The translations under genes and the position numbers were made by a program. Under the pieces are notes generated by a model. It saw only the letters and a program-made list of their open reading frames with translations, was not told the origin of the DNA and searched no databases. Positions 52,484-62,217 of a DNA stretch of 64,000 nucleotides are shown here, in pieces. The stretch's first letter is position 1. Each line of letters begins with the position of its first letter. Source of the stretch: Bog-756 sp963727955 (GTDB lineage: Bacteria; Actinomycetota; Acidimicrobiia; Acidimicrobiales; RAAP-2); contig CAVSII010000003.1 of the NCBI GenBank assembly GCA_963727955.1, positions 124,001-188,000 of the forward strand. Reading direction: 5' to 3'.

Positions 52484-55400
52484 ATGGGCGCCAGAAGCAA
52501 CTCCCCTTCCTCGTACCTACAGGCCGTCTCCGAGCGGGTGGTCGTCTTCGACGGCGCCATGGGTACCAACCTGCAGCTGGCCGGTCTGACCGCTGACGAC
52601 TTCGGGGGCCCCGATCTCGAGGGATGCAACGAACTGCTGGTGGTCACCCGTCCCGACGTGATCGACCGTGTCCATCGCTCCTTCTTGGAGGTCGGGTGCG
52701 ACGTGGTCGAGACCGACACCTTCGGGGCTTTCGCTCCCGTCCTGGCCGAATACGGCCAGGCCCACCGGGTGGACGAGCTGAACCGGGCGGCAGCCAGGCT
52801 GGCCCGCCAGGCGGCCGACGATGTCGGCCACTCCCGATCGTCCCCGGTGGGTGGCCGGCAGCATCGGGCCGGGCACCAAGTTCCCCACGCTGGGCCAGAT
52901 CCGGTACGCCGATCTGCGCGACGCCTACCAGGAACAGGCGGCGGCACTCATCGAAGGCGGCGTCGATCTCATCATCATCGAGACGGTCTTCGACCTCCTG
53001 CAGGCCAAGTCGGCCATCAACGGCGCCCGACGGGCCATGAAGGCGGCCGGACGACATGTGCCCATACAGGCCCAGGTGACCATCGAGCTCACCGGCACCA
53101 TGCTGCCCGGCACCGAGGTGGGTGCCGCTCTCGGTGCCCTCGAGGCCATGGACATCGATCTCATCGGGCTCAACTGCGCCACCGGCCCGGCCGAAATGTT
53201 CGAACCTCTCCGCCATCTGACCGGTCACGCCACCACGCCGGTGTCCTGTCTGCCCAATGCCGGACTGCCGTCGGTGGTGGACGGAGCCATGCACTACGAC
53301 CTCACCCCCGAACAGCTGGCCGACTACCACCGCCAGTTCGTGAGCGAGCTGGGCATCTCGGTCATCGGCGGGTGCTGTGGCACCACACCGTCCCATCTGG
53401 CCGCGGTGGTGGCGGCCTGTGCCGACCTCACCCCGGCCACCCGTCGGCCGGTACCCGAGTACGGAGCAGCGTCCATCTACACCCAGGTCCCCTTTGCCCA
53501 GGACACTTCGTTCCTGGTGGTCGGCGAACGCACCAACGCCAACGGCTCCAAGCGGTTCCGGGAGGCCATGCTCGAAGCCGACTGGGACACCTGTGTGGCC
53601 ATGGCCCGCGACCAGGTGGCCGAGGGCTCCCATCTCATCGACGTCTGTGTGGACTACACCGGGGCCGACGGGGTGGCCGATATGGAGGCCGTCGCTTCCC
53701 GGTTCGCCACCCAGTCCACCGCCCCCCTCATGGTCGACTCCACCGAAGCGCCGGTGGTGGAGACCGCCCTCTCGTGGATCGGTGGCCGGGCGGTCATCAA
53801 CTCGGTCAACCTCGAAGAAGGTGACGAGCCCGGTGGTCGGCTCGACTCCTTCCTCACCCTGGCCAAGGAGTACGGTGCCGCCGTCGTCTGCACCTGCATC
53901 GACACCGAGGGTCAGGCCCGTACCGCCGACTGGAAGGTGCGGGCGGCCACCGCCATCCACGACATCGCCACCGAGCGCTACGGGTTGCGACCACAGGACC
54001 TGATGTTCGACGCCCTGGCCCTGCCGTTGTCGACGGGGATGGAGGAGAGCCGGCGCGACGGGATCGAGACCCTGGAGGGCATCCGCAGGATCAAAGCGGA
54101 GTTGCCCGGCGTATTCACCATCCTCGGACTGTCCAATGTCTCATTCGGGCTCAATCCCGCCGCCCGCCAGGTCCTCAACTCGGTGTTCCTCCACGAGTGC
54201 GTGCAGGCCGGGCTGGACGCCGCCATCGTCCACGCATCGAAGATCCTCCCTCTGTCGAAGGTCGACGAGCGGGCGCGGGAGATCTGCCTCGATCTCATCT
54301 ATGACCGTCGGCGTGAGGGCTACGACCCGCTGAGCGAGCTGCTGGCCATCTTCGAGGGTGTGTCCGCCTCCTCGGCGTCAGCCAAGGAGGACAGGAGCGG
54401 TTGGCCGGTCGAGCGCCGGCTCGAGCACCGGATCATCGACGGCGACCGCAACGGCATCGAAGCCGACCTCGACCTGGCCATGAGCGGGGGCGCCACCCCG
54501 TTGACCATCATCAACGACTTCCTGCTGGCCGGCATGAAGACGGTGGGTGAGTTGTTCGCATCGGGCGAGATGCAGCTGCCCTTCGTACTGGGCTCGGCCG
54601 AAACCATGAAGACGGCCGTGGCCTATCTCGAGCCCCACATGGAGAAGGCCGATCAGGGCGGCAAAGGGGTGATGGTGCTGGCCACCGTCAAGGGTGACGT
54701 GCACGACATCGGCAAGAACCTGGTCGACATCATCCTCACCAACAACGGCTACACGGTGAAGAACCTCGGCATCAAGGTCGGGATCACCGACATGGTCAGT
54801 GCCTTGGAAGAGGCCAAGGCCGACGCCATCGGTATGAGCGGGTTGCTGGTCAAGTCCACCCTCATCATGAGGGAGAACCTCGAGGAGCTCAACCGGCGCA
54901 ACCTGTCCCACATACCGGTCATCCTGGGCGGGGCCGCCCTCACCCGCACCTACGTGGAGCGCGATCTCCGCCAGGTCTACGACGGCCGCCTCTTCTACGG
55001 CAAGGACGCCTTCGAGGGTCTGCGGACCATGGACCGCCTGGTAGAGATCAGCCGTAGCGGTGAGGACGACCCGGAGTTCGGGACCACCCTCGGGGGACGC
55101 GACCTCGGGCCCCGCAAGAGCGAGCTGCGCAAGCAGGCGGCGGCCGAGGCCGTGGCCCGGGGCGAGACCCTTCCCGCCCGCTCGCCCGAGGTGGCCACCG
55201 ACAATCGCACGTTCAGACCGCCCTTTTTGGGGAGCCGGGTGGCCAAGGGGATGCCCATCGACGACATCGCCGACTACCTCAACGAGACCGCCCTGTTCCG
55301 CAACCAGTGGGGCTGGCGGCCGACGAGCGGCGAGGACGACCCCAGCTTCAAGGACCGGATCCGACCCCTCCTGCGCCAGCAGATAGCCACAGCCAAGGCG

Positions 55401-55994
55401 GGGCAGCTCCTGGTGCCCCAGGTGGCGTGGGGCCACTTCGCCGCCAACGCCGAAGGTGATGACCTGGTGCTGTTCGAGGACGAGACCCGGAGCACGGAGC
55501 TCATGCGGTACTCCTTCCCCCGACAGACCGAATCGCCCTGGCTGTGCATCAGCGACTTCTTCCGGTCGGTCGACTCGGGTGAGCCCGACTGGGCCAGCTT
55601 CATGGTGGTGACCATCGGGTCGCGGGCGTCGGAGGAGGCAGCCCGGCTGAAGGCGGACGACCAGTACCAGAACTACCTCTACCTGCACGGGTTGGGGGTG
55701 GAGATGGCCGAAGCCCTGGCCGAGTACTGGCACCATCGCATCCGCGAGGAGCTCGGCTTCGCCAACGAGGACGGGCCCACCCTGACCGGGCTGTTCCGCC
55801 AGAAGTACCGGGGGGGCCGCTATTCGTGGGGCTATCCGGCCTGCCCCGACCTCGAGGACAACGCCAAGGTGGTCGACCTGCTGGGCGCCGATCGCATCGG
55901 CATCAAGGTGAGCGACGGCTTCCAGCTCGAGCCGGAGCAGTCGACCACGGCCATCATCTGCCCCCATCCGCAGGCCAAGTACTTCGTAGCCTGA
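52484..55994 (+). CDS. metH: Cobalamin-dependent methionine synthase; frameshifted as read
   Basis: About 1169 residues after removal of one base. The homocysteine domain begins VVVFDGAMGTNLQ and holds the zinc cysteines in GGCCGTTP. The pterin domain has VGERTNANGSKRFREAML. The B12 domain has GDVHDIGKNLVDIILTNNGY with the cobalt-binding histidine (about 739). The activation domain ends YSWGYPACPDLEDN and GFQLEPEQSTTAIICPHP. All four modules of full-length MetH are present. The frame breaks after ARQAADDV, where an extra G (52826-52827) lies; the next frame continues ATPDRPRWVAGSIGPGTK. The start is ATG at 52484. No cobalamin riboswitch fits in the 94 bp upstream. Confidence 0.92.
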
Positions 55995-56097
55995 CCGCTT
56001 GCGCGCAGGCTGGGGGACAGCCGCCGGATCCCCCGGCAGGAGGTCGGCGGAAAAAACTAGTGCGAAATTGACCCCTCACCAGTACAATCTGCTCGGG

Positions 56098-56661
56098 ATG
56101 CCGTTGATTGATCCTCACGCCGCGGTCGTCCTGGCCTCCAGCTTCAGCTTCTCGAAGTTGTCGGTGGAGGACTACGTGATCGGGGTCGCCGTCCTCATGG
56201 CCGTCCTCCTCCTGGTCGTTCGCTCCTACCGCAGCCACAACCTGAAGCGGAGGCGGGCCGCCAGTTCGGGCTTCTACGATTTCGATGTCGCCCACTACGG
56301 CAACTCGTCCCTGATGGACAAGACGGCGGCCGGGCCCAGCTCATTGGCTCCCTCGTTCGTGGCTCCCGGCCGTGGTGGGCAAAAGGCCAAGAGCGCAAGC
56401 ACGGTGACGGCCGGCGCCTCCACCGCTTTCGCCGATGCCGACCGGCCCCTCCCCCTTCCGGTACCCGCCTTCGACGCGGCCAAAGCCGTCGGGAACCGCC
56501 CCCCGGAACCACTCCCTCCGATGTCGGGCGATGCCCATCTGCCTCTTCCCTCCTCGCCTCCTCTCCCCCGTACGCTGTCGGGTCCCGAAGAATCGCAGCC
56601 CTCCGAGGAGGCGGTGCTCCCCTTGCTGGTGCAGCCTCCCCCGCCCGCCAGCCCGGACTGA
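56098..56661 (+). CDS. Single-pass membrane protein with Pro-rich tail, unknown
   Basis: About 187 residues starting MPLIDPHAAVVLASS. One membrane helix sits near residues 22-42 (YVIGVAVLMAVLLLVV), followed by a basic stop-transfer stretch (RSYRSHNLKRRR). A ~130-residue soluble, proline- and serine-rich C-terminal part completes it (PLPLPVPAFDAAKAVG, EPLPPMSGDAHLPLP). I do not recognise it. The ATG at 56098 is preferred to the upstream frame, which overlaps the metH downstream region. It lies about 100 nt after metH. Confidence 0.6.
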   Translation: MPLIDPHAAVVLASSFSFSKLSVEDYVIGVAVLMAVLLLVVRSYRSHNLKRRRAASSGFYDFDVAHYGNSSLMDKTAAGPSSLAPSFVAPGRGGQKAKSASTVTAGASTAFADADRPLPLPVPAFDAAKAVGNRPPEPLPPMSGDAHLPLPSSPPLPRTLSGPEESQPSEEAVLPLLVQPPPPASPD

Positions 56662-56811
56662 TCCGGGGGTCCGGCTCGGACCCTGTCCACCCCCCACCGG
56701 TGGCAACGGAGGATGGACGGGCGATCGCCTCCCGACCGATGATCCAGTGAGCCGGTGCCGCCGCCGGACACAGCCCGGAGGCCGTCCCCGCCCTTCGACC
56801 TGAGGAGAGTC

Positions 56812-57780
56812 ATGTTCCACATTCGTTTGGCCAGCCACGCCGACAGCACCGAGGGAATCCTCGAGCTGCTCGGCGCCTCCACCGGAGCGGTCAACGTCGC
56901 CGTCCTGAGCGGATCCGCCCGTTTCCCCGACGGGGACATGATCGAGTGCGACCTGGTGCCCGAGGTGGCCAACGAGGTCCTCCATCGATTGCGGGATCTC
57001 GGCCCGCGTCAGCGAGGTCCGATCACCGTCGACCGATCGGACACCGCCATCGTGCGCACTCACCGCGAGATGATCAAACCGATGGTCAGCGACCGCGAGA
57101 TCGAACCGGTCTGGGAGGTGGTCGACGCCACCATCCGGGCCAACGCCTCCTACCCGTTCAGCTTCTATCTGTTGCTGGTCAGCGCCGGCCTTCTGGCCGC
57201 CGTGGGAATCCTGACCAATTCGCAGATCCTCATCGTCGCGGCCATGGTGGTCGGCCCCGAGTACAACGCCATCCTCGGCGCCGCCCTCGGCATGACCGAG
57301 CACAACCGGCGCCCCATCCGGCGCGCCTTGTTGGCCCTGGGCATCGGGTTCGGTCTGGCTGTCGTGATCACGTTCGTCTTCTCGTTGGTGATTCGCGGTA
57401 CGGGCCTGACCCCCCGCGACTACACATTCGGACTACGGCCCGTCTCCGATCTGATCAGCACGCCCAACGCCTTTTCTGTGGTGGTGGCGGTGGTGGCAGG
57501 TGTGGTGGGTGTGGTCTCCATCTTGGAGGCCCGGGTCAACGCCCTCATCGGGGTCTTCATATCGGTCACCACTATTCCGGCCGCGGCGGCCATGGGCGTC
57601 ACGGCCGCCTACGGCGATTGGAAGGAAACCGGGGGGGCGACCGAACAGCTCTTCTTGAACGTGGCCATCCTGCTGGCGGTGGGAGCGGGCACGTTGGTCA
57701 TCCAGCGGCGCTACTGGGACCGGGTGGCCCGGCGGCACGAGATGAGGAGGGACGGAACCAGCGCCTCGGGTGTGACCTGA
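56812..57780 (+). CDS. DUF389 membrane protein (TIGR00341-like)
   Basis: About 322 residues from the ATG at 56812, with GAGGAG 4 nt upstream. An N-terminal soluble domain (HIRLASHADSTEGILELL, SGSARFPDGDMIECDLV) is followed by at least six membrane segments starting YPFSFYLLLVSAGLLAAVG. Conserved blocks are NSQILIVAAMVVGPEYNAILG and ARVNALIGVFISVTTIPAAA, the signature of DUF389 proteins. Their function is unknown; a transporter is suspected. It ends with ARRHEMRRD. No operon partner is obvious. Confidence 0.85.
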   Translation: MFHIRLASHADSTEGILELLGASTGAVNVAVLSGSARFPDGDMIECDLVPEVANEVLHRLRDLGPRQRGPITVDRSDTAIVRTHREMIKPMVSDREIEPVWEVVDATIRANASYPFSFYLLLVSAGLLAAVGILTNSQILIVAAMVVGPEYNAILGAALGMTEHNRRPIRRALLALGIGFGLAVVITFVFSLVIRGTGLTPRDYTFGLRPVSDLISTPNAFSVVVAVVAGVVGVVSILEARVNALIGVFISVTTIPAAAAMGVTAAYGDWKETGGATEQLFLNVAILLAVGAGTLVIQRRYWDRVARRHEMRRDGTSASGVT

Positions 57781-57847
57781 GCCCGGGTTGGGCAGACCAC
57801 CCTGGTCGGCACTATTATTGGGGTCCAGGACGGATGAGGGGCATCTC

Positions 57848-58984
57848 ATGGACGGACTTCCGCAGTTTCCCGATTGGCGACCTTCTGATGAGGAACGGAT
57901 GCCATCAGAAGCCCGACGGGACGACAGGATCGATGAGGTTCCGCCACCGCCGGGGCCCGTTCCGGTCCTAGCCACGTCCTATCAGCCACCATTCCCACTT
58001 CCCGTGCCGTCGTTGGCTGTTCCGGCGGCACCGCCTGCGGTCGAGGCGGATCCGCCCGCCCCGGTGCATGCGCTCCCCCTGAACGGAGCCGGCACGGCGG
58101 ACTTCGTGGCGCCACTGCCGCGGGCCCACCGGACCACGCACAGGCGGTCGCTGATCGGCGCCGGTGCCACCATCGCCGTTGTCGTGGCCCTGGTCTGCGG
58201 TGTCGCTCTCCACACCACCACAACCACTGCGGTGCCGGTCACCCCCAGCCGGGCAGTCCTGCTGTCGGCCCAGACCGGGCTGGCCGACAAGACAGCCGAT
58301 CTCCAGCTGTCCATGTCCATACACGTTCCCAGCAGTGGCAGCATCACCGCCTCGGGGAGCGGGGCCGTCGATTTTTCGAGCAATGCCGCTCAGTTGGCCC
58401 TACAGTACGCGGGCCTCCCCCAGCTCAACGGGACACAGCTGCGTGAGGTGATCGTGGGCGGCAGTCTCTACATCTCGCTTCCCGACATATCGCAGTTGGC
58501 GTCCGGAAAGTCGTGGGTGTCCACCCCTCTCGGAACAGACTCGATCACCCCGGGCAGCTCCAACCCCGGATCGATGCTCCAGCTGTTGGCCAGCCAAGGC
58601 AACACGGTGACCCCGCTGGGACCGAGCACGATCGAAGGTAACCCGGTGCATGGGTACGACGTCGTCATCAGCACAGCCGACCTCTCTCGGGAGCTCAGTC
58701 GACTGAACCTCCCTGCGTCGCTCGATCAACAGATGCAGGCCGTCTTCGGCAGCGCCGGCATACGCATGACGGTGTACGTCGGTGACGCCAACGACCTCAT
58801 CCGGCAAGTCGGCTTCACCATGAACCTGTCGGTCGACGGATCGACCGTCAGCGCCGTCGAGACCGAGGACATCACCAACTACGGCGTGCCGGTAGCCATC
58901 ACCGCACCGCCGGCCAGTCAGGTGCTCAATCTCCAGCAGTTCGAGGCGGCCGCCGCATCGGCCGACGGCTCCAGCGGCGCCTAA
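57848..58984 (+). CDS. LppX/LprG-like lipid-carrier domain protein, membrane anchored
   Basis: About 378 residues. A long acidic, proline-rich cytosolic start (MDGLPQFPDWRPSDEERMP) precedes a membrane anchor near residues 104-124 (SLIGAGATIAVVVALVCGVAL). The extracytoplasmic part shows KTADLQLSMSIHVPSSGSI, REVIVGGSLYISLPD, KSWVSTPLGTD, NPVHGYDVVIST and LSVDGSTVSAVETEDITNYG. The sequence style matches the LppX/LprA/LprF/LprG family that carries lipids across the actinobacterial envelope. No lipobox cysteine is present, so it is anchored by the helix instead. The start at 57848 has GAGGGG upstream. Confidence 0.72.
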   Translation: MDGLPQFPDWRPSDEERMPSEARRDDRIDEVPPPPGPVPVLATSYQPPFPLPVPSLAVPAAPPAVEADPPAPVHALPLNGAGTADFVAPLPRAHRTTHRRSLIGAGATIAVVVALVCGVALHTTTTTAVPVTPSRAVLLSAQTGLADKTADLQLSMSIHVPSSGSITASGSGAVDFSSNAAQLALQYAGLPQLNGTQLREVIVGGSLYISLPDISQLASGKSWVSTPLGTDSITPGSSNPGSMLQLLASQGNTVTPLGPSTIEGNPVHGYDVVISTADLSRELSRLNLPASLDQQMQAVFGSAGIRMTVYVGDANDLIRQVGFTMNLSVDGSTVSAVETEDITNYGVPVAITAPPASQVLNLQQFEAAAASADGSSGA

Positions 58985-59044
58985 CCCAAGCCGGTGCCCC
59001 GGTCACCCCGGGTGGCAGCGGGACGGGGGGGACCGAGCTGACTG

Positions 59045-59311
59045 CTATCTGCCGGTGCGCTCCCGGTGCGCACAGCCTGGCCAGCAGCAGGGTCGACGCT
59101 GACCTTCCTCCAGCTCCTCCCCGGTCCGGCGAATGCGGCGTTGGCGGGTCATCTCCTGCTTGGCATCCTCGACCCAGCAGATGAACTCGTTGCGGGCCAG
59201 AGGGGTGATGTCCCTCCAGGCATCGAGTGCCGCGGGGTTGGCGATCAGCGCCCTGCGCAAGTCTGCTGGGAGCTTGTGTACCACCCCACCGGGCAGTCGC
59301 GGGCTGCTCAC
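59045..59311 (-). CDS. YdeI/OmpD-associated-type small protein
   Basis: About 88 residues with the start uncertain (GTG 59311 or about 59284; the frame opens at ATG 59368). The conserved part reads LPADLRRALIANPAALDAW, then ITPLARNEFICWVEDAKQE and RRIRRTGEELEEGQRRPCCWPGC. The ARNEFICWVEDAKQ and PCCWPGC blocks are characteristic of the short actinobacterial YdeI-like family, sometimes annotated bacteriocin-protection YdeI/OmpD-associated. The two adjacent cysteines and third cysteine may bind metal. The biochemical role is unknown. Confidence 0.75.
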   Translation of the reverse strand: MSSPRLPGGVVHKLPADLRRALIANPAALDAWRDITPLARNEFICWVEDAKQEMTRQRRIRRTGEELEEGQRRPCCWPGCAHRERTGR

Positions 59312-59408
59312 AAGGACACGGTAGCGGACCCCGGCATGGGCGCATCCGATGGCTCGATCCAGCTGCATAACATCTCGATGTCAACGATGTGGGAGCGGAG
59401 GAACCACC

Positions 59409-59833
59409 ATGTCCACCATGTCCAGCCCGTCTCCTGACCACGGCACAGTGCTCCTCGGTCTCATGCCCTTCAGCCAAGGTATCGACGTGAAGCTGGAGGG
59501 CACAGATCCCAGTGCAGTGACCGGCACGCTGGCCTGGTCTGCCGGGCGATGCACCAGCGGCGGAATTCTCCACGGTGGCGCCATCATGTCCCTGGCGGAC
59601 TCCGTGGGCGCCATCTGCGCATATCTGAATCTGCCCGAGGGAGCGACGACATCCACGATCGAGTCGAAGACAAACTTCTTCCGTGGCGTGCGCTCAGGGT
59701 TCGTACGAGCAACGGCAAAGCCCCTACACATCGGGGGGGTCGCACCATCGTCGTTCAAACCGACGTGCTCGATGACCAGGATCGATCGGTTGCTCTGGTC
59801 ATCCAGACCCAGGCCGTGATGCAACGGGCCTAA
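59409..59833 (+). CDS. PaaI-type hotdog thioesterase; frameshifted in a G-run
   Basis: About 141 residues when corrected. The N-terminal part ends in the hotdog motif GGILHGGAIMSLADSVGAICAY, followed by TSTIESKTNFFRGVRSGFV. As read the frame is lost within seven consecutive G (59733-59739). The neighbouring frame continues GRTIVVQTDVLDDQDRSVA and ends LVIQTQAVMQRA, exactly the expected C-terminal strands. A run-length error of the sequence is the simplest cause. The enzyme would hydrolyse an acyl-CoA, possibly aromatic. The ATG at 59409 has GGAGGAA 5 nt upstream. Confidence 0.82.
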
Positions 59834-59968
59834 CCCTGGGCCCCCTGGGCGCCCGCCTCGGGCATCTGGTGCCCGCTGTGGGCGCTCGACCGTGGAGCAC
59901 GCCCTTGCCGGAGGGCCACCCACCCCCGGCAGTGGTCGGCCGAGGTCGACGGGGTAAAATGAGGATGC

Positions 59969-60226
59969 GTGGAAACGGAATCCATGGTCGCGTCCCATTC
60001 CAGCTCACCCAAGGCAAAGTTGTCTGGCCGGCAGAAATGGCTGATCGCCGGCCTCATTTTTCTACAGGTTCCTTCGAGCGTGGTCTTCTATCCCTTGGCC
60101 GCCCTCTTTGCCTTGACCGGTATCGGTGTGCCACTGAGCGTGGTCCTCATGGGAATCGGAACGATGCCGTTCTCCTCGGCCATGAAACTCAAGGGTGCAT
60201 GGCAATCCGGCGGACCGAAACGGTGA
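59969..60226 (+). CDS. Small two-helix membrane protein, unknown
   Basis: The 85-residue protein starts at a GTG (METESMVASHSS) or at the internal ATG at 59984. Two hydrophobic segments follow a basic stretch (KLSGRQKW): LIAGLIFLQVPSSVVFYPLAAL and FALTGIGVPLSVVLMGIGTM. The end is GAWQSGGPKR. GAGGATGC precedes the start. I do not recognise a family. No operon partner is seen. Confidence 0.5.
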   Translation: METESMVASHSSSPKAKLSGRQKWLIAGLIFLQVPSSVVFYPLAALFALTGIGVPLSVVLMGIGTMPFSSAMKLKGAWQSGGPKR

Positions 60227-60322
60227 GGAGCGTCAGCAACCACGAGGCGGGTTAGACGACCTCCCCCCATCGATCACCGTCTCGGCGCGCACACCGAGTC
60301 CTACGACCCACCCGTTGTTCAC

Positions 60323-61048
60323 CTACAGGGCGAGAGTCGCTCCCCCGTCGACCACCACGGCAGCGCCGTTGACAAAGGCGGCCTGCTGCGAGCACAGGAA
60401 GGCCACCACGCTGCCCAAGTCAGCCGGATCTCCCATCACCCCGGCTCCTCCGAGCTCCCGCATCCGGTCGGTGGCATGCGGTCCCGGGCAGACCAGGTTG
60501 AGGGTGATGCCGCTCTTCTCGGTGGCCAGGTCCTGTGCCGCCGTTTTGGCCCACGCCCACAATCCGACCCGGGCCGTGTTGGACAGGGCCAGCGTGGGAA
60601 CGGGCTGGACCACCGAGTACGAGGTGATGAAACAGAGACGTCCCCACTCGTGCTCCCGCATGTGGGGGACGGCCTGGCGGGCCAGGCGCACCGCCGACAA
60701 CAAGTTGGCGTTGAGGGCCGCCTCCAGAGCATCGTCATCGACTTCCAGAGCACGACCCGGTGGCGGACCGCCGGCGTTGGCGATGACGATGTCGACGCCT
60801 CCGAAGGCGGCCACGGTGGCCTCGACCAGAGCAGCGGGGGCCGATGGATCGGTGATGTCGGCCACTGCGGTCTCGACGTCGGCACCGCCCGACCGCAACG
60901 ACGTCCGCACCTTGTCCAACTCCTCGGCGCTGCGGGCCGACACCATCACCCGCACTCCCTCGGCGGCCAGGGCCTCGGCCGTGGCCCGCCCCAGACCGCG
61001 TGACCCGGCCACCACCAGGGCCGCCTTTCCCTCGATGCCCAGGTCCAT
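60323..61048 (-). CDS. Short-chain dehydrogenase/reductase lacking the usual catalytic Tyr
   Basis: 241 residues. The cofactor motif VVAGSRGLGRATAEALAAEG, DITDP, and NAGGPPPG are present. The catalytic serine region is FITSYSVVQPVPTLALSN, but the canonical YxxxK is replaced: the alignment gives ALSNTARVGLWAWAKTAA. This divergent FabG-like subgroup (GGPPPG motif, ALSNxxR) is known from other bacteria. The reaction is not certain. It follows the M24 peptidase gene by 11 nt on the same strand. Confidence 0.85.
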   Translation of the reverse strand: MDLGIEGKAALVVAGSRGLGRATAEALAAEGVRVMVSARSAEELDKVRTSLRSGGADVETAVADITDPSAPAALVEATVAAFGGVDIVIANAGGPPPGRALEVDDDALEAALNANLLSAVRLARQAVPHMREHEWGRLCFITSYSVVQPVPTLALSNTARVGLWAWAKTAAQDLATEKSGITLNLVCPGPHATDRMRELGGAGVMGDPADLGSVVAFLCSQQAAFVNGAAVVVDGGATLAL

Positions 61049-61059
61049 GGCTGCCTCTC

Positions 61060-62217
61060 CTAGACGTCGACCACGACCAGGGCGTGGTCGGCTCGATTGA
61101 GCGGCTCGGGCAGGCCCCGGTCATCGACGACCACGATGTCCTCCAGACGCATGCCGAACCGACCAGGCCAGTAGATGCCCGGCTCCACCGAAAAGGCGTG
61201 ACCGGGGCGCAGGGTTTCGGTGTTGCCGGCCACCAGGTAGGGATCCTCGTGCTCCTCGATACCGATCCCGTGACCGGTCCGATGGACGAACAGGTGGCCG
61301 AACCCGGCCTCGCTGATGATGGAGCGGGCTACCGCATCCACATGCTCGGCGGTGACACCGGAGCGGGCCGCCCCCACCGCGCTCTGCTGGGCGCTGTGCA
61401 GGACGTCGTAGCACTCGGTCACCTGCGCCGACGGCTGACCGGTGACCACCGTACGGGTGATGTCCGAGCAGTAGCCCACGTCCCCCTCGTGATAAAGGGT
61501 GCCGCCGAAATCGCAGACCACCGTCTCGTCACGGCCGATGACCCGGCCGCCGGCCTCGTGGTGCGGGCTGGCCGCGTTGGGACCGCTACCCACGATGGCA
61601 AAGTTGACGTGACGGTGGCCTTCGTCGACCAGAAGAGCGGCCAGGTGGGCTGATACCTGCGCCTCGGTGCGACCGACCAGCGGGATGTCCCCTGATTGCA
61701 GGGCGGCTGCCACCCGGTCGGCCGCTGCGCCGGCAGCCCGCAAGACGTCCTGCTCCGTTGCATCCTTGACGGCACGGATGGGGGCGGTCACACCGGACGC
61801 TTCCCGCCACCGGGCCTCGGGCAGCCGGTGCTGCAGGGCCAGCACTGTCGTTGCCCAGGCCCGATCGGAGACGGCCAGACAGGCGGGGAGCATGGTCCCA
61901 CCGGTGGAGGTGAGCAAGGAGACGACCCGCTCGATGGGGTCCTCGCTGTCCGACCAAGGGAGGAGAGAGAACAGTGCGTCGGCCGCCGCCACCCGTGGCG
62001 CCTCCAAGGCCGGTACGACCAGTACGGGGTCACCGGTGCGCGGCAGTACCAGCATGGTCAGTCGCTCGAGGGGCATGGCCTGGTACCCGGTCAGCCACGG
62101 CAGATCGGCACCGTGCGAAAGAAGCAGGGCGTCGACTCCCAACTCGTCCATCCGCTCACGCACCCGTTGGATGCGTTGGCTGCGTGCCGCCACCGCCTGC
62201 GGGGACAGTTCACTCAT
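61060..62217 (-). CDS. M24 family metallopeptidase (Xaa-Pro aminopeptidase-like)
   Basis: 385 residues. An N-terminal creatinase-like domain (MDELGVDALLLSHGADLPWLTGY) precedes the pita-bread catalytic domain. Metal ligands are visible: the aspartates in CDFGGTLYHEGDVGYCSDITRT, the histidine in HRTGHGIG, and glutamates in EEHEDPYL and SVEPGIYWPGRFGMRLED. It would cleave N-terminal residues ahead of proline, or dipeptides. The ATG overlaps the lipB-lipA stop by 4 bp, so it is translationally coupled to lipoate synthesis, and the SDR gene follows by 11 nt. Confidence 0.9.
   Translation of the reverse strand: MSELSPQAVAARSQRIQRVRERMDELGVDALLLSHGADLPWLTGYQAMPLERLTMLVLPRTGDPVLVVPALEAPRVAAADALFSLLPWSDSEDPIERVVSLLTSTGGTMLPACLAVSDRAWATTVLALQHRLPEARWREASGVTAPIRAVKDATEQDVLRAAGAAADRVAAALQSGDIPLVGRTEAQVSAHLAALLVDEGHRHVNFAIVGSGPNAASPHHEAGGRVIGRDETVVCDFGGTLYHEGDVGYCSDITRTVVTGQPSAQVTECYDVLHSAQQSAVGAARSGVTAEHVDAVARSIISEAGFGHLFVHRTGHGIGIEEHEDPYLVAGNTETLRPGHAFSVEPGIYWPGRFGMRLEDIVVVDDRGLPEPLNRADHALVVVDV

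Noticed and set aside
54378..55967. 529-codon minus-strand open frame opposite metH
   Set aside because: Antisense shadow of the B12 and activation domains; the sequence has no recognisable features.
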